64,000 nt of DNA from Blastococcus colisei. GTDB lineage: Bacteria > Actinomycetota > Actinomycetes > Mycobacteriales > Geodermatophilaceae. Below the pieces are notes generated by a model. That model had not been told where the DNA came from. It did not search any database and was given only the letters and a program-made list of their open reading frames with translations. Both the position numbers and the translations under genes were made by a program. Within the stretch, counting starts at the first letter, position 1. Every line of letters begins with the position of its first letter. The DNA lies in the NCBI RefSeq assembly GCF_006717095.1, contig NZ_VFQE01000001.1, forward strand, positions 1,488,001 to 1,552,000, in the 5' to 3' direction. Positions 1 to 7,929 of the stretch are shown here, one piece after another.

Positions 1-783
1 TCGCCGGAGGAGCCGACGACGTTCGCGTTCGCCGATGCGGTGACCGTGCACCCGGTCGACAACGGGGACGGCCCGGGCCGGTTCACGCTCAACGGCACGG
101 TTCCCGACGTCGCGTGGGCGGGGGTCGCTTCGCACGTCGTCGTCCTCGCCCCGGCTCCGGCCGGGATCTCCGGTGCCGTGCTGGCTCTGATCGACGCGTC
201 CTCGCTGCCGGCGACCGACGCCTTCAACCTGGCCGGCGAACCGCGTGGGTCGCTGGTGCTGGACCAGGTGGGCACGTCCGGAACGCTGCTGACAGAGGCG
301 CAGGCGAGTGAGGTGCGGGCGCGGTACGCGCTGGCGCGGGCGGTGCAGCTGGCGGCGGCCCTGGAGCAGGTTCTGGCGTGGACGGTTCAGTACGCGGGAG
401 AGCGGCACCAGTTCGGCCGGCCGCTGGGCAAGTTCCAGGCGATCCAGATGGAGCTGGCCGAGATGGCCGGCGAGGTCACGGCGGTGTCGGCGCTGACCGA
501 CGCGGCGGTGCAGGCGCTGGACCGGGGCGGGAACGTCGTCCTCGCGGCCGCGGCGGCGAAGGTGCGGGCCGGTGCGGCCGTCGAGGTCGTCGCCCGGCTG
601 GCGCACCAGGTGCACGGCGCGATCGGGTTCACGCAGGAGCACAAGCTGCACCACCTGACGCGGCGGCTCTGGTCGTGGCGCGACGAGGCCGGCAGCGACC
701 TGGCGTGGTCGCGGGTGCTGGGCGCCGGCGTGCTCGCGGGTGGCCCCGACGCGGTCTGGCCGGCGCTGACCCGGGTGGTCTGA
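1..783 (+). CDS. Acyl-CoA dehydrogenase, C-terminal part (cut by window edge)
   Basis: Flavoenzyme that would oxidise an acyl-CoA to the 2-enoyl-CoA in the cytoplasm. The frame is open from base 1, so the N-terminus lies outside the window; an internal GTG at 40 is not a credible start. What is visible is the C-terminal helical domain: a QFGRPLGKFQAIQ block (substrate/FAD-binding helix) followed by QVHGAIGFTQEHKLHHLTRRLW, the usual family ending. It ends 61 bases before an MFS transporter on the same strand, so the two may share a transcript. Substrate chain length cannot be told. The family call is secure; the exact reaction is not. Confidence 0.88.
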   Translation, partial: SPEEPTTFAFADAVTVHPVDNGDGPGRFTLNGTVPDVAWAGVASHVVVLAPAPAGISGAVLALIDASSLPATDAFNLAGEPRGSLVLDQVGTSGTLLTEAQASEVRARYALARAVQLAAALEQVLAWTVQYAGERHQFGRPLGKFQAIQMELAEMAGEVTAVSALTDAAVQALDRGGNVVLAAAAAKVRAGAAVEVVARLAHQVHGAIGFTQEHKLHHLTRRLWSWRDEAGSDLAWSRVLGAGVLAGGPDAVWPALTRVV

Positions 784-844
784 CGGTGGGCTCCTCGCCG
801 GCGATGGTGACGGCCCGGAGCCCCGGTGATCCCACCACGACCCG

Positions 845-2068
845 ATGAGTGAGCGACCGCGACGGTCGTCGGTCCGCGCCACGCTGCAGGCTCTGACCGT
901 CTCGGTCATCGGGGTGATACCCGCCTTCCTCGTGGGTGCCCTGGCCGTTCAGATCCGCGCCGATCTCGACGTCGGGCTGGGCCTCTTCGGCTTCGCGGTC
1001 GCGACCCTGTTCGCCGTCTCCGGGGTGTTGGGCCGCCCCGGCGGGCGCCTGGTGCAGCGGCTCGGTTCCCGCAAGGGCACGGTGCTGGCGGCGGCGCTGG
1101 CCACGGTCTCCCTCGCCACGGTGGCCTCGGCGCAGTCGGCGGCGATGCTCATGGTCGCCCTGGCGATCGGCGGGTTGGCCAACGCGGTGGCACAGCCGTC
1201 GGCCAATCTCGGGCTGTCCCGATGGGTGACCGACCGGCGGCTGGGCCTGGCGTTCGGGATCAAGCAGTCGGCGATCCCGACGGCGACCCTGCTCGGCGGC
1301 CTGGCCGTCCCCGGGGTCGCGCTGGTGCTCGGCTGGCGCTGGGCCGTGGCCGCCGCCGCGGCGCTCACCGTCCTGGTGCTGCTGGGCGCCCTGGTCGGCC
1401 GGGGCGAGGCCTCGCCACCCGGGACGTCCGGGGTGTCCCGGGAGCCGGATCGGGGGCTGCCGCGCGGCGGGTTGGTCGTGCTGACGATCGGTGGCTTCTT
1501 CGCGTCTGCGGCCAGCTCACCGACAGGTGTCTTCCTCGTCGACTCCGCCGTGACCGCCGGTATCGCGTCGGGCACGGCCGGCCTGCTCTTCGCCGGGTGC
1601 TCGTTGCTCATGCTGACCAACCGGGTGGGCTTCGGCTGGCTGGCCGACCGGCACCCCGGGCAGAGCCGCTTCCTCTTCATCGCGTATCTGCTGGGCGGCG
1701 GCGCCGTCGGGTTCGCGCTGATGGCCACCGGCGGCATTCCGGTGTTCGTCGTCGGGGCGGTGCTCGCCTGCGGGCTGGGATGGTCGTGGCCCGGCCTGTT
1801 CCAGTTCGCCGTGATCCGTGAGAACCGGGCCGCCGCGGCGTCGGTCACCGGATTGATGCAGACCGGCCTGTCGCTGGGGGCCGCGTGCGGCCCGATGCTC
1901 TTCGGCGTCCTCGCTCAGGCATTCTCGTACACCGCCGCCTGGTCGGGGGTCGCGGCACTGAGCCTGGCCGGCGCGTGCACGATCGTGATCGGCCGCCGGA
2001 TGGTCCGTCGTGCGCGCGGCCTCCCGGTCACGACGCTGCGCCGCGCGCCACGGGCCGCGTCGATGTGA
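845..2068 (+). CDS. MFS transporter, 407 aa
   Basis: Predicted inner-membrane secondary transporter of the major facilitator superfamily. Alternating hydrophobic stretches run throughout, with a short arginine-rich N-terminus, a loop after TM2 containing GRPGGRLVQRLGSRKG (the family's conserved basic A-like motif), and a central polar loop around residues 185-205 separating two six-helix halves. Length is normal for a 12-TM member. The ATG at 845 is the first start after the acyl-CoA dehydrogenase stop. Substrate is not inferable. Downstream, 192 bases without a gene separate it from a convergent gene. Confidence 0.8.
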   Translation: MSERPRRSSVRATLQALTVSVIGVIPAFLVGALAVQIRADLDVGLGLFGFAVATLFAVSGVLGRPGGRLVQRLGSRKGTVLAAALATVSLATVASAQSAAMLMVALAIGGLANAVAQPSANLGLSRWVTDRRLGLAFGIKQSAIPTATLLGGLAVPGVALVLGWRWAVAAAAALTVLVLLGALVGRGEASPPGTSGVSREPDRGLPRGGLVVLTIGGFFASAASSPTGVFLVDSAVTAGIASGTAGLLFAGCSLLMLTNRVGFGWLADRHPGQSRFLFIAYLLGGGAVGFALMATGGIPVFVVGAVLACGLGWSWPGLFQFAVIRENRAAAASVTGLMQTGLSLGAACGPMLFGVLAQAFSYTAAWSGVAALSLAGACTIVIGRRMVRRARGLPVTTLRRAPRAASM

Positions 2069-2260
2069 TGCCGCGGAGCTGAGTCCGGGTCAGTCGGCGG
2101 GCCCTCGTCGAGATCGGCACTGGACGTCGCCGCGGACCGGCAGGACCGCCGAACCGCGCCGTCCAGTCGAGGTGCCGCACGGAACGAACCGAGGCCGGGG
2201 CAGGCCGGCAACCGCGGGCTCTGTGACCGCGGGCACCGGCCCGGCTCCTGGCGGCGCGGG

Positions 2261-2881
2261 TCAGACCGTCTCGGGGACCCGCAGGTGGGCGAGCACGATG
2301 TCGTAGGCGGCGACGTCGGTGATGTCCATGGCCATCTGGCTGCTGAACTCCTTCCGCATGGCCATGCCCGGCTGCTCCGCCTGGGCCATCGACTGGCGGC
2401 TGTCGTAGCTCACCGCCGTCGCGCTGCGACCGCTCTGCCGGTCGACCATGACGCTGACGCTGACGAAACCGGGCAGCTCCTCGATCCGCGGGATCAGGGC
2501 CATCCGGAAGGTGTCGAGCATCCGGTCCATCTGCGCCGGGTCGCCCTGGGCCCGGATGACGCGTGCGCAGGCGCCGTTGTGCGTCTCGTGCATGCGGTGC
2601 ATGACCGCGATCTCCCACTCCTGGACCTCGGTCTCACCGCCCAGCATCTCGGCGGCCCGCTGCCGCATCGACATGACGCTGTCGGCGGTGCGATGCATGG
2701 CGTCCGCGTCGGCCCACGACGTGGTCACGATGCAGTGGCCTCTCTCCTTGTCGCAGAGCATCGACAACCCGATGCAGCCGTCCATCTCCTGCACCGCCGG
2801 CATGACCGTGTCGCGGACGTAGGCGATGCCCTCGTCCACGGCCTGCGGGTTTCCTCGAACGGTGGTGGAACGGGCGTACAT
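2261..2881 (-). CDS. Tandem ABM-like (dimeric alpha-beta barrel) protein, copy A
   Basis: 206 aa with two repeats of one small domain: the first around GLSMLCDKERGHCIVTTSW (about residues 38-60) and the second around VSVMVDRQSGRSATAVSY (about 140-160). This strand-turn-strand pattern is typical of the antibiotic-biosynthesis-monooxygenase-like ferredoxin fold, in which two such domains can make one barrel. No catalytic role can be assigned. The start MYARS is chosen over an upstream frame extension because a GAGAGGAG ribosome site lies just before it and because a full-length paralogue at 32981-33601 starts at the same residue with the same 17-base upstream sequence. The two proteins share the C-terminal LAHLRVPETV exactly. 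Confidence 0.75.
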   Translation of the reverse strand: MYARSTTVRGNPQAVDEGIAYVRDTVMPAVQEMDGCIGLSMLCDKERGHCIVTTSWADADAMHRTADSVMSMRQRAAEMLGGETEVQEWEIAVMHRMHETHNGACARVIRAQGDPAQMDRMLDTFRMALIPRIEELPGFVSVSVMVDRQSGRSATAVSYDSRQSMAQAEQPGMAMRKEFSSQMAMDITDVAAYDIVLAHLRVPETV

Positions 2882-2904
2882 GCCACCACTCCTCTCCAGA
2901 GCGG

Positions 2905-2928
2905 GCGGCGCCCCTGCGGCACCGCCGC
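2905..2928 (-). promoter_or_regulatory. Leader hairpin of tandem-ABM copy A
   Basis: GCGGCG and CGCCGC arms (2905-2910 and 2923-2928) enclose 12 bases in the 5' leader, between the putative -10 box and the ribosome site. A hairpin of different sequence occupies the equivalent position in the copy-B leader. Confidence 0.35.
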
Positions 2929-2937
2929 GTCTCCGAC

Positions 2938-2965
2938 TGTCCTCGCGCGCGGTCCCTGGGGTCAA
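2938..2965 (-). promoter_or_regulatory. Promoter of tandem-ABM copy A, shared with copy B
   Basis: Read on the minus strand: TTGACC (2965-2960), a 16-base spacer, then AGGACA (2943-2938), about 57 bases before the start codon. The copy-B gene at 33601 has TTGCCC, the same 16-base spacer and the same AGGACA at nearly the same distance. Conservation between two otherwise diverged loci is the evidence; the sigma factor is unknown. Confidence 0.5.
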
Positions 2966-3021
2966 CGCCCATCGGCGGGTCGCACCGAGCTTCGCTGGCG
3001 CCGGCGCCTGCGGACGTCGAC

Positions 3022-4545
3022 TCAGCAGCGGAGTGGGTCAGGAGGCGACGTTTCCTCGAGCCAGGGCGGATCCGGTTCCGGGTCTTCGCACCATGCGGGC
3101 GGTCGGCTCTCACGGGAGACGCCGCTGGGGGTGCGGACGATCACCGATCCGTCGGCGAGCAGCTCGAAGTGCCAGCCGGGAGCGAAGGTCTTGATCCGGT
3201 GGTGGCGCCGGCAGAGACAGCAGAGGTTCCAGCAGTCGGTTGGGCCGCCGTCGGCATGGGCGACGACGTGGTCGATGTCGCATCGAGCCGGGGCCCGCCG
3301 ACAGCCGGGCCAGCGGCAGGTGCGGTCGCGAGTGCGGACGAATCGACGTTGCGGGGCGGATGGCCGATAGGCAGGGTTGGCCGCAGGAGGACGGAGGCCC
3401 GGAGCGTCGGCTGTCTCCGAGGGCGTCCCTCGCGAGCGGGTGGTCTGCTTGCCCTTCTTCCGGTGGGTGCGCTTGCGGCGGTGAGTGCCCGAGGCGCGAC
3501 GCAGTTCACTCCGGCTGGCGACGGCGACCAGCCGCCCGGTCGCTGGATCGGTGATCGCGACCTGGACGCACCCGCCGGGCGGCGCTCCTCGCACGCCGAG
3601 TATGTCGAGCTGCTCGAGCAGTTCTCGGCACTGTGCCGCGGTGACGATCTCGCCGTCGACCTCGGCCGCGGGTTGTGGCAGGCCCTCATTCGGGAGGGAC
3701 AGCGCGCCGAGCGGTGCGTGGATAGTCAGGACCGCGGTGACCGGGGGGCGCGAGGTGTCCCAGGGCCGCAGCATCAGATCTCTGGCGATCCCGGCCCGGA
3801 TCACGCCGATCGGCCGCAGGTCCCCGCCGGCCCGCTGCTGTTCCGCCAGGCGTCGGACGGTGTTCACGCAGGCGGCCGCCTCCCAGAGCGGCAGATCGAT
3901 CATGACGCGGCTCATGCCGTCACCGGTGGGCTGATGGGTGACGTCCGCGTGCCGAGCGCACTCCCTCCGGCGGGCCTCCAGCGCGGCTGGATCCAGCCGC
4001 GCGAGCGCCCGGCGCACCCGGTCCCGGATCTGCGGAACGGTCAGCCGGCCGGCCACGGGCAGGACGATCGACTCGATCTCGACGATCACCTCGGGCTTGG
4101 CGGAGGCCAGCAGATCGACCAGCGCACGCATCTTCCGTACGTCGATCCGCCCCTCGTACAGGGCGCTCCAGGTGCCACGCAGTGACGTGGTGAGGATCAG
4201 CGACTCGACCAGGAGGCGCTCGGCCTCGAACTCCGAGCAGTTCCGCAGCAGCGCCAGCTCGGGGACCAGGGTCTCGGAGTAGTCGGCGAGGAAGGCGGGC
4301 TGCCGGTAGCGGCTGTCGAGTCCGGGACCGCCGCGCGGGCCGAACTCCTGGAGCCGCTCGCGTCGGCGTCGACGGGCGAACCGGGCGACTGAGCCGGCCC
4401 GCGCGGCGACGGACCGGGCCTCGTGGGCATCGGCGGCCCAGATGTCGGCGATCACTTCGATCTCCGACAGGTCGGGCGCGAGGTCCTCCGGGAGCACGTG
4501 AATGGGCGTGCCCACCTCCGGGCCGCGCTCGGGCTCGCTGTACAT
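3022..4545 (-). CDS. DUF222 / HNH endonuclease (13E12-repeat type), 507 aa
   Basis: Member of the large actinobacterial DUF222-HNH family. The N-terminal two thirds is the DUF222 helical region; the C-terminal part (about residues 415-465) carries a compact zinc/HNH module: CRWPGC, then CDIDHVVAHADGGPTDCWNLCCLCRRHHRIK, with four cysteines for a structural zinc and the D-H...N...H catalytic pattern. A basic lysine-arginine tract precedes the HNH module. Members are often multicopy and of uncertain role; nuclease activity is inferred from the intact motif. The ATG at 4545 is the first start, and the next gene is divergent with a 90-base gap. Confidence 0.85.
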   Translation of the reverse strand: MYSEPERGPEVGTPIHVLPEDLAPDLSEIEVIADIWAADAHEARSVAARAGSVARFARRRRRERLQEFGPRGGPGLDSRYRQPAFLADYSETLVPELALLRNCSEFEAERLLVESLILTTSLRGTWSALYEGRIDVRKMRALVDLLASAKPEVIVEIESIVLPVAGRLTVPQIRDRVRRALARLDPAALEARRRECARHADVTHQPTGDGMSRVMIDLPLWEAAACVNTVRRLAEQQRAGGDLRPIGVIRAGIARDLMLRPWDTSRPPVTAVLTIHAPLGALSLPNEGLPQPAAEVDGEIVTAAQCRELLEQLDILGVRGAPPGGCVQVAITDPATGRLVAVASRSELRRASGTHRRKRTHRKKGKQTTRSRGTPSETADAPGLRPPAANPAYRPSAPQRRFVRTRDRTCRWPGCRRAPARCDIDHVVAHADGGPTDCWNLCCLCRRHHRIKTFAPGWHFELLADGSVIVRTPSGVSRESRPPAWCEDPEPDPPWLEETSPPDPLRC

Positions 4546-4635
4546 GGCCGAACGTTAACCATCACCTCTGACAGTTTTCGGTCCACTCGAGCCGGGCGGT
4601 CCTGTCGCCGTCCGATCGTGGGGAGGCACGATGCC

Positions 4636-5379
4636 GTGGTGACCACCGAGACCCACCACCACGGGCACACCCACCGTCTCGACCTCGCCGACTCGACCGT
4701 CCGGGAGTGGGATGCGACGGTGCTGGCCGCAGATCCGGAGCAGGGCATCGTGCTCGACCGCTCGGCTTTCTACCCCGGCGGCGGCGGGCAGCCGCCGGAT
4801 GAGGGCGTGCTGCTCTGGGGCGGCGTCCGCACGCGCATCGCCGGCACCCGCACGGGCGACGAGCTGTACCTGATCCCCGTCGAGGGCGACCCGGTGCCAC
4901 CCGTCGGGACGGCGGTCCGCGGGGCGCTGGACGACGAGCGGCGCACGCAGCTGATGCGGACGCACTCGGGGCTGCACGTGCTCACCGGCGTCGTCTTCCG
5001 CGACTTCGGCGCGCTGGTGACCGGCGGCAACATGGAGCCGCTGACCGCCCGGATGGATTTCGACCTCCCCGAGGTGCCGCCGGACTTCAAGGACCGGATC
5101 GCCGAATCGGTGAACGCCGAGATCGCTGCCGACCGGCCGATCGAGGTGAGGACGCTGCCGCGCGAGGAGGCCTTCGCGATCCCGGACATCATCCGGACCG
5201 CGACGAACCTGCTGCCGCCCGACATCGAGGAGGTACGGATCGTCGACATCGTCGGGCTCGACACGCAGGCCGACGGCGGCACGCACGTCGCGTCGACGTC
5301 CATGGTGGGCCGGGTCGAGGTCGTGAAGATGGAGAACAAGGGCCGCGGGTTCCGCCGGCTGCGGATCCGGATCGTCTGA
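4636..5379 (+). CDS. AlaX-type alanyl-tRNA editing protein
   Basis: Free-standing homologue of the alanyl-tRNA synthetase editing domain, expected to hydrolyse mischarged Ser- or Gly-tRNA(Ala). The FYPGGGGQPPDEG block matches the AlaRS-like barrel, and THSGLHVL holds the HxxxH zinc pair. The second metal motif reads QADGGTHV, where the classic form is CGGTH, so an Asp stands where the Cys ligand is expected. The GTG at 4636 (or 4639) is chosen because GGGGAGG lies 10-13 bases upstream and homology begins soon after; the frame is open further upstream but overlaps the divergent HNH gene. About 247 aa. A short histidine run (THHHGHTH) follows the start. Confidence 0.85.
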   Translation: MVTTETHHHGHTHRLDLADSTVREWDATVLAADPEQGIVLDRSAFYPGGGGQPPDEGVLLWGGVRTRIAGTRTGDELYLIPVEGDPVPPVGTAVRGALDDERRTQLMRTHSGLHVLTGVVFRDFGALVTGGNMEPLTARMDFDLPEVPPDFKDRIAESVNAEIAADRPIEVRTLPREEAFAIPDIIRTATNLLPPDIEEVRIVDIVGLDTQADGGTHVASTSMVGRVEVVKMENKGRGFRRLRIRIV

Positions 5380-5485
5380 GATTCTGATCCGACCGGTCAC
5401 CGTCTCGGTCGTCGGTACGTGCACCTACTGTTGCGCGGGCCGCACCGACCGCCCCGGTCGTCCGCGGGCGACTGGAGGCACGCGC

Positions 5486-6379
5486 ATGGGTAGTCGGCTG
5501 GGCCGGATGGTGGTCGCACTCGGGGCGGCCGTCGTGCTCACGACGTCCTGCTCGTCGGACGGCGAATCGTCGGACTCTGCGGGCGCCGCCAGCGCGCCGG
5601 CGTCGTCGTCCGCCGCCGAGGAGAGCCGCGGCGCGTATCTGGCGCTCGGTGACTCCGTGCCGTTCGGTTTCCGGGGTGGCGCGACGGCCGAGTTCTCCGA
5701 TGCCGACAACTTCGTCGGGTACCCGGAGCTGGTCGGCGAGGAGCTCAGCCTGGAGGTGCTGAACGCGGCCTGCCCCGGCGAGACGACGGAGAGCTTCCTC
5801 GACGCGACGGCACAGAGCAACGGATGCCAGAACACGCTCCAGTCGGACGTCGGATATCGCAAGGCCTACCCCGTGCACGTCCAGTACGACTCGTTCGACC
5901 AGTCGCAGCTCGACTTCGCGGTGGACACGCTCACCGAGAACGACGACGTCGAGCTGGTCACGCTCCAGATCGGCGCGAACGACGTCTTCCTCTGCCAGCA
6001 GACGACGCCGAGCCGCTGCTCCGACCCGGCGAATCTCCAGGCTCTGGCGCAGTCCGTGCAGGCGAACGTCGAGACGATCCTGTCGACGTTGCGCGACGAG
6101 GCCGGCTACGACGGGCAAGTCGTCGTGGTCACCTACTACGCGCTGAACTACTCCGACGCCTTCGGTGCGGCGACCGGGGCGCTGGTAGGGGGCATCGCGC
6201 AGATCGCGGCGGCCAGCGGGGCGGACGTCGCCGACGGTTACGAGGCGTTCCGGGCGCAGGCCGGTGAGGTCGGTGGCGACTCCACCGCCGCTGGGCTGGT
6301 GCTGCCGAACGACGTGCACCCGACCGAGGAGGGCCAGCGGCTGCTGGCCGAGGCGGTGCTGGCGGTCGTCGAGGACTAG
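5486..6379 (+). CDS. Lipid-anchored SGNH/GDSL hydrolase, 297 aa
   Basis: Exported esterase or lipase-like enzyme. The N-terminus is a lipoprotein signal with a lipobox ending in Cys at about residue 22 (VVLTTSC), followed by a Ser/Ala/Asp-rich linker to about residue 48. Block I is ALGDSVPFGF with the nucleophile Ser, the block III Asn is in QIGANDVF, and the block V pair Asp-His is in NDVHPTEEGQ; together these make a complete SGNH set. Six or more cysteines in the mature part suggest disulfides. GGAGG lies 9 bases before the ATG. It stands alone between AlaX and a convergent toxin remnant. Natural substrate unknown. Confidence 0.88.
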   Translation: MGSRLGRMVVALGAAVVLTTSCSSDGESSDSAGAASAPASSSAAEESRGAYLALGDSVPFGFRGGATAEFSDADNFVGYPELVGEELSLEVLNAACPGETTESFLDATAQSNGCQNTLQSDVGYRKAYPVHVQYDSFDQSQLDFAVDTLTENDDVELVTLQIGANDVFLCQQTTPSRCSDPANLQALAQSVQANVETILSTLRDEAGYDGQVVVVTYYALNYSDAFGAATGALVGGIAQIAAASGADVADGYEAFRAQAGEVGGDSTAAGLVLPNDVHPTEEGQRLLAEAVLAVVED

Positions 6380-6384
6380 GTCCG

Positions 6385-6723
6385 TCAGGCCAGCGTGTCG
6401 ATGACGTCGAGTCCGCTGACCCGCCAGGCGTCGAGCAACGCCCGGTCGCCCGCGACGGCCACGGTGTCCGGCCCATTGACCTCGACCCCGGATGCGCAAT
6501 GCACGGCGTCGTAACCGCGGAGTCCATGCGCCCGCGCTAGCTCTGCGGCTCTCCGTACCAGGGGCTCGTCCACGGCGATGACGTCCAGCCGTGTCCATAG
6601 TTCGTCCAAGGCGCCGAGGCTGTCCACGTGCGCCGATCCACTCAGCCGTCCCATTCGCGCTGCGCGAGCCAGCGCGGCGGCGGCCTCGACGTAGAGCAGT
6701 CGGGTGCTGGTGACGACTTCGGC
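6385..6723 (-). pseudogene. VapC-type PIN toxin remnant lacking its N-terminus
   Basis: Reading upstream of the first ATG (6654) in the same frame gives continuous PIN-like sequence (EVVTSTRLLYVEAAAALARA), so the gene body begins near 6723, not at 6654. It keeps the middle Glu (LLYVEA), the Asp of RGYDAVHCAS and the late Asp of VAGDRALLDAW. The first strand with the invariant catalytic Asp (normally ...LDTSAL...) is absent; about 25-30 residues are missing. In its place the upstream antitoxin runs in another frame. The join falls on a tandem CCGAAG repeat (6717-6728), suggesting deletion by slippage. Almost certainly an inactive toxin. Confidence 0.75.
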
Positions 6724-6926
6724 TTCGGCAACGCGCGATCCCGCTGTGTCGCCGGCTGCACGCGCCCCTCCGCGATGAGCCGCTCGAGGGGGGTCGGCTG
6801 GTCGACCGGGACGATGCGCGCCACGGGACGACCGTGGTCGGTGATCGTGACGGTGTGCCCGGCGCGCACCGCGGCCAGGTGACGGCTCAGCCCGTCGCGC
6901 AGTTCCTTGATGCCGACCCAGTTCAC
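6642..6926 (-). CDS. Phd/YefM-type antitoxin with an aberrant C-terminus
   Basis: 94 aa. Residues 1-45 (MNWVGIKELRDGLSRHLAAVRAG..., VTITDHGRPVARIVP) are a typical Phd/YefM DNA-binding head, and PLERLIAEGRVQPA is the usual linker before the toxin-neutralising tail. From about residue 72 the frame enters former vapC DNA out of frame and reads a proline/arginine-rich tail that is not antitoxin-like. The head could still bind its own promoter. The start is a GTG at 6926 with an AAGGGG-like site upstream. See the toxin remnant at 6385-6723. Confidence 0.7.
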   Translation of the reverse strand: MNWVGIKELRDGLSRHLAAVRAGHTVTITDHGRPVARIVPVDQPTPLERLIAEGRVQPATQRDRALPKPKSSPAPDCSTSRPPPRWLAQREWDG

Positions 6927-7020
6927 CCGGAGCCCCTTATGTGGCTACTTTTCCTGCGCTGAGCGTAGCCACCGCGACACCGTCTGGTCGAGATGCGGGG
7001 CCGCGTAGTTCGACGGCGAG

Positions 7021-7929
7021 TCAGTCGTAAGGGTTGGTGAGGACCGGCCGGGCCTGGAGGACGTCGAAGGTCACGGGCGGGCCGTCGGTGGTGGTGGTGC
7101 CGGGGACGTCGGCTTCGGCGCTGCCGTCGACGGTGAACGTCGCGCCCCAGGTGACGGTGAGGTAGGCGGTGTAGGTGCCCGACCGGTAGGGGTGCTCGAT
7201 CGTCTGGTCGGGGTAGGGCGCGCCTGGGTCGGTGGTGACGATCTGGCCGGTGGCGTCGCCGGTGTGCCAGGTGAAGCTTTCCGCCGTGGCTTCGATGACG
7301 ACGCTGAAGCCGCGGATGTCGACGGTGAAGGTCTGCGTCGTGGGGGAGCCGGTGTAGAAGATGACCGGCAGCCCGGTGAGGCCGTCGCCCGGGGGCTGGT
7401 GCTGGGTGGTGAGCTGCGGGAGCGGCAGCCGCTGGAAGTAGCTGAACACTTCGGCACCCGACGGCGGCGGGTTCAGCGGCGTGATGTCGACACAAGCGCG
7501 AGGGCCAGGAAGCCAGGGGCCAACGGGAGTGCCTATGGAGGCACCCAACGGATCGTACCCGTCGACCGTCGTACCGCCTTCTAGAACGAGACGCTGCTGT
7601 TCGATAACCATGAGCTGGACGAAGCGATCTGGCGGAGCGGGGCAGAGCGCGTCATCATCCGGCCGACACGGTCCGCCCGCCGCCGTGTCTACCTCGCACG
7701 GAGTCCTAAGGCGGTACCGGTAAGGCTGAGGCTCACCTTGTGTCTCGTTGCTCGCGATGAGGTACCCGTCTGAACCTTGCGCAACGAGCGATGCCATCAA
7801 GGCACTCGGCAAGAAGTCCGCGCCTGGACACACCGCACGACCGCAGTTCACCCTGTCTGCGCGAGCGTCCACCGGATGCAGCAACGCCAATGCAATGCTG
7901 AGGACCAGAAGCCAACCTAGGCGATTCAT
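7021..7929 (-). CDS. Secreted protein of unknown function
   Basis: About 302 aa from the ATG at 7929. The N-terminus (MNRLGWLLVLSIALALLHPVDARA) is a Sec signal peptide with an AxA cleavage site near residue 24. The mature part has several cysteines, proline-rich stretches, and a C-terminal beta-rich region (about 190-295) with TFTVDIRGF, ESFTWHTGDATG and TYTAYLTVTWGATFTV, resembling Ig/PKD-like surface domains. Its start overlaps the stop of the upstream DUF6318 lipoprotein by ATGA, so the two are translated together. GC in its 5' half is lower than in surrounding genes. Probably acts at the cell surface; no enzyme motif seen. Confidence 0.65.
   Translation of the reverse strand: MNRLGWLLVLSIALALLHPVDARADRVNCGRAVCPGADFLPSALMASLVAQGSDGYLIASNETQGEPQPYRYRLRTPCEVDTAAGGPCRPDDDALCPAPPDRFVQLMVIEQQRLVLEGGTTVDGYDPLGASIGTPVGPWLPGPRACVDITPLNPPPSGAEVFSYFQRLPLPQLTTQHQPPGDGLTGLPVIFYTGSPTTQTFTVDIRGFSVVIEATAESFTWHTGDATGQIVTTDPGAPYPDQTIEHPYRSGTYTAYLTVTWGATFTVDGSAEADVPGTTTTDGPPVTFDVLQARPVLTNPYD

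Noticed and set aside
2285-3370. Plus-strand open frame over the tandem-ABM gene
   Set aside because: His/Arg-rich shadow opposite a gene supported by a full-length paralogue.
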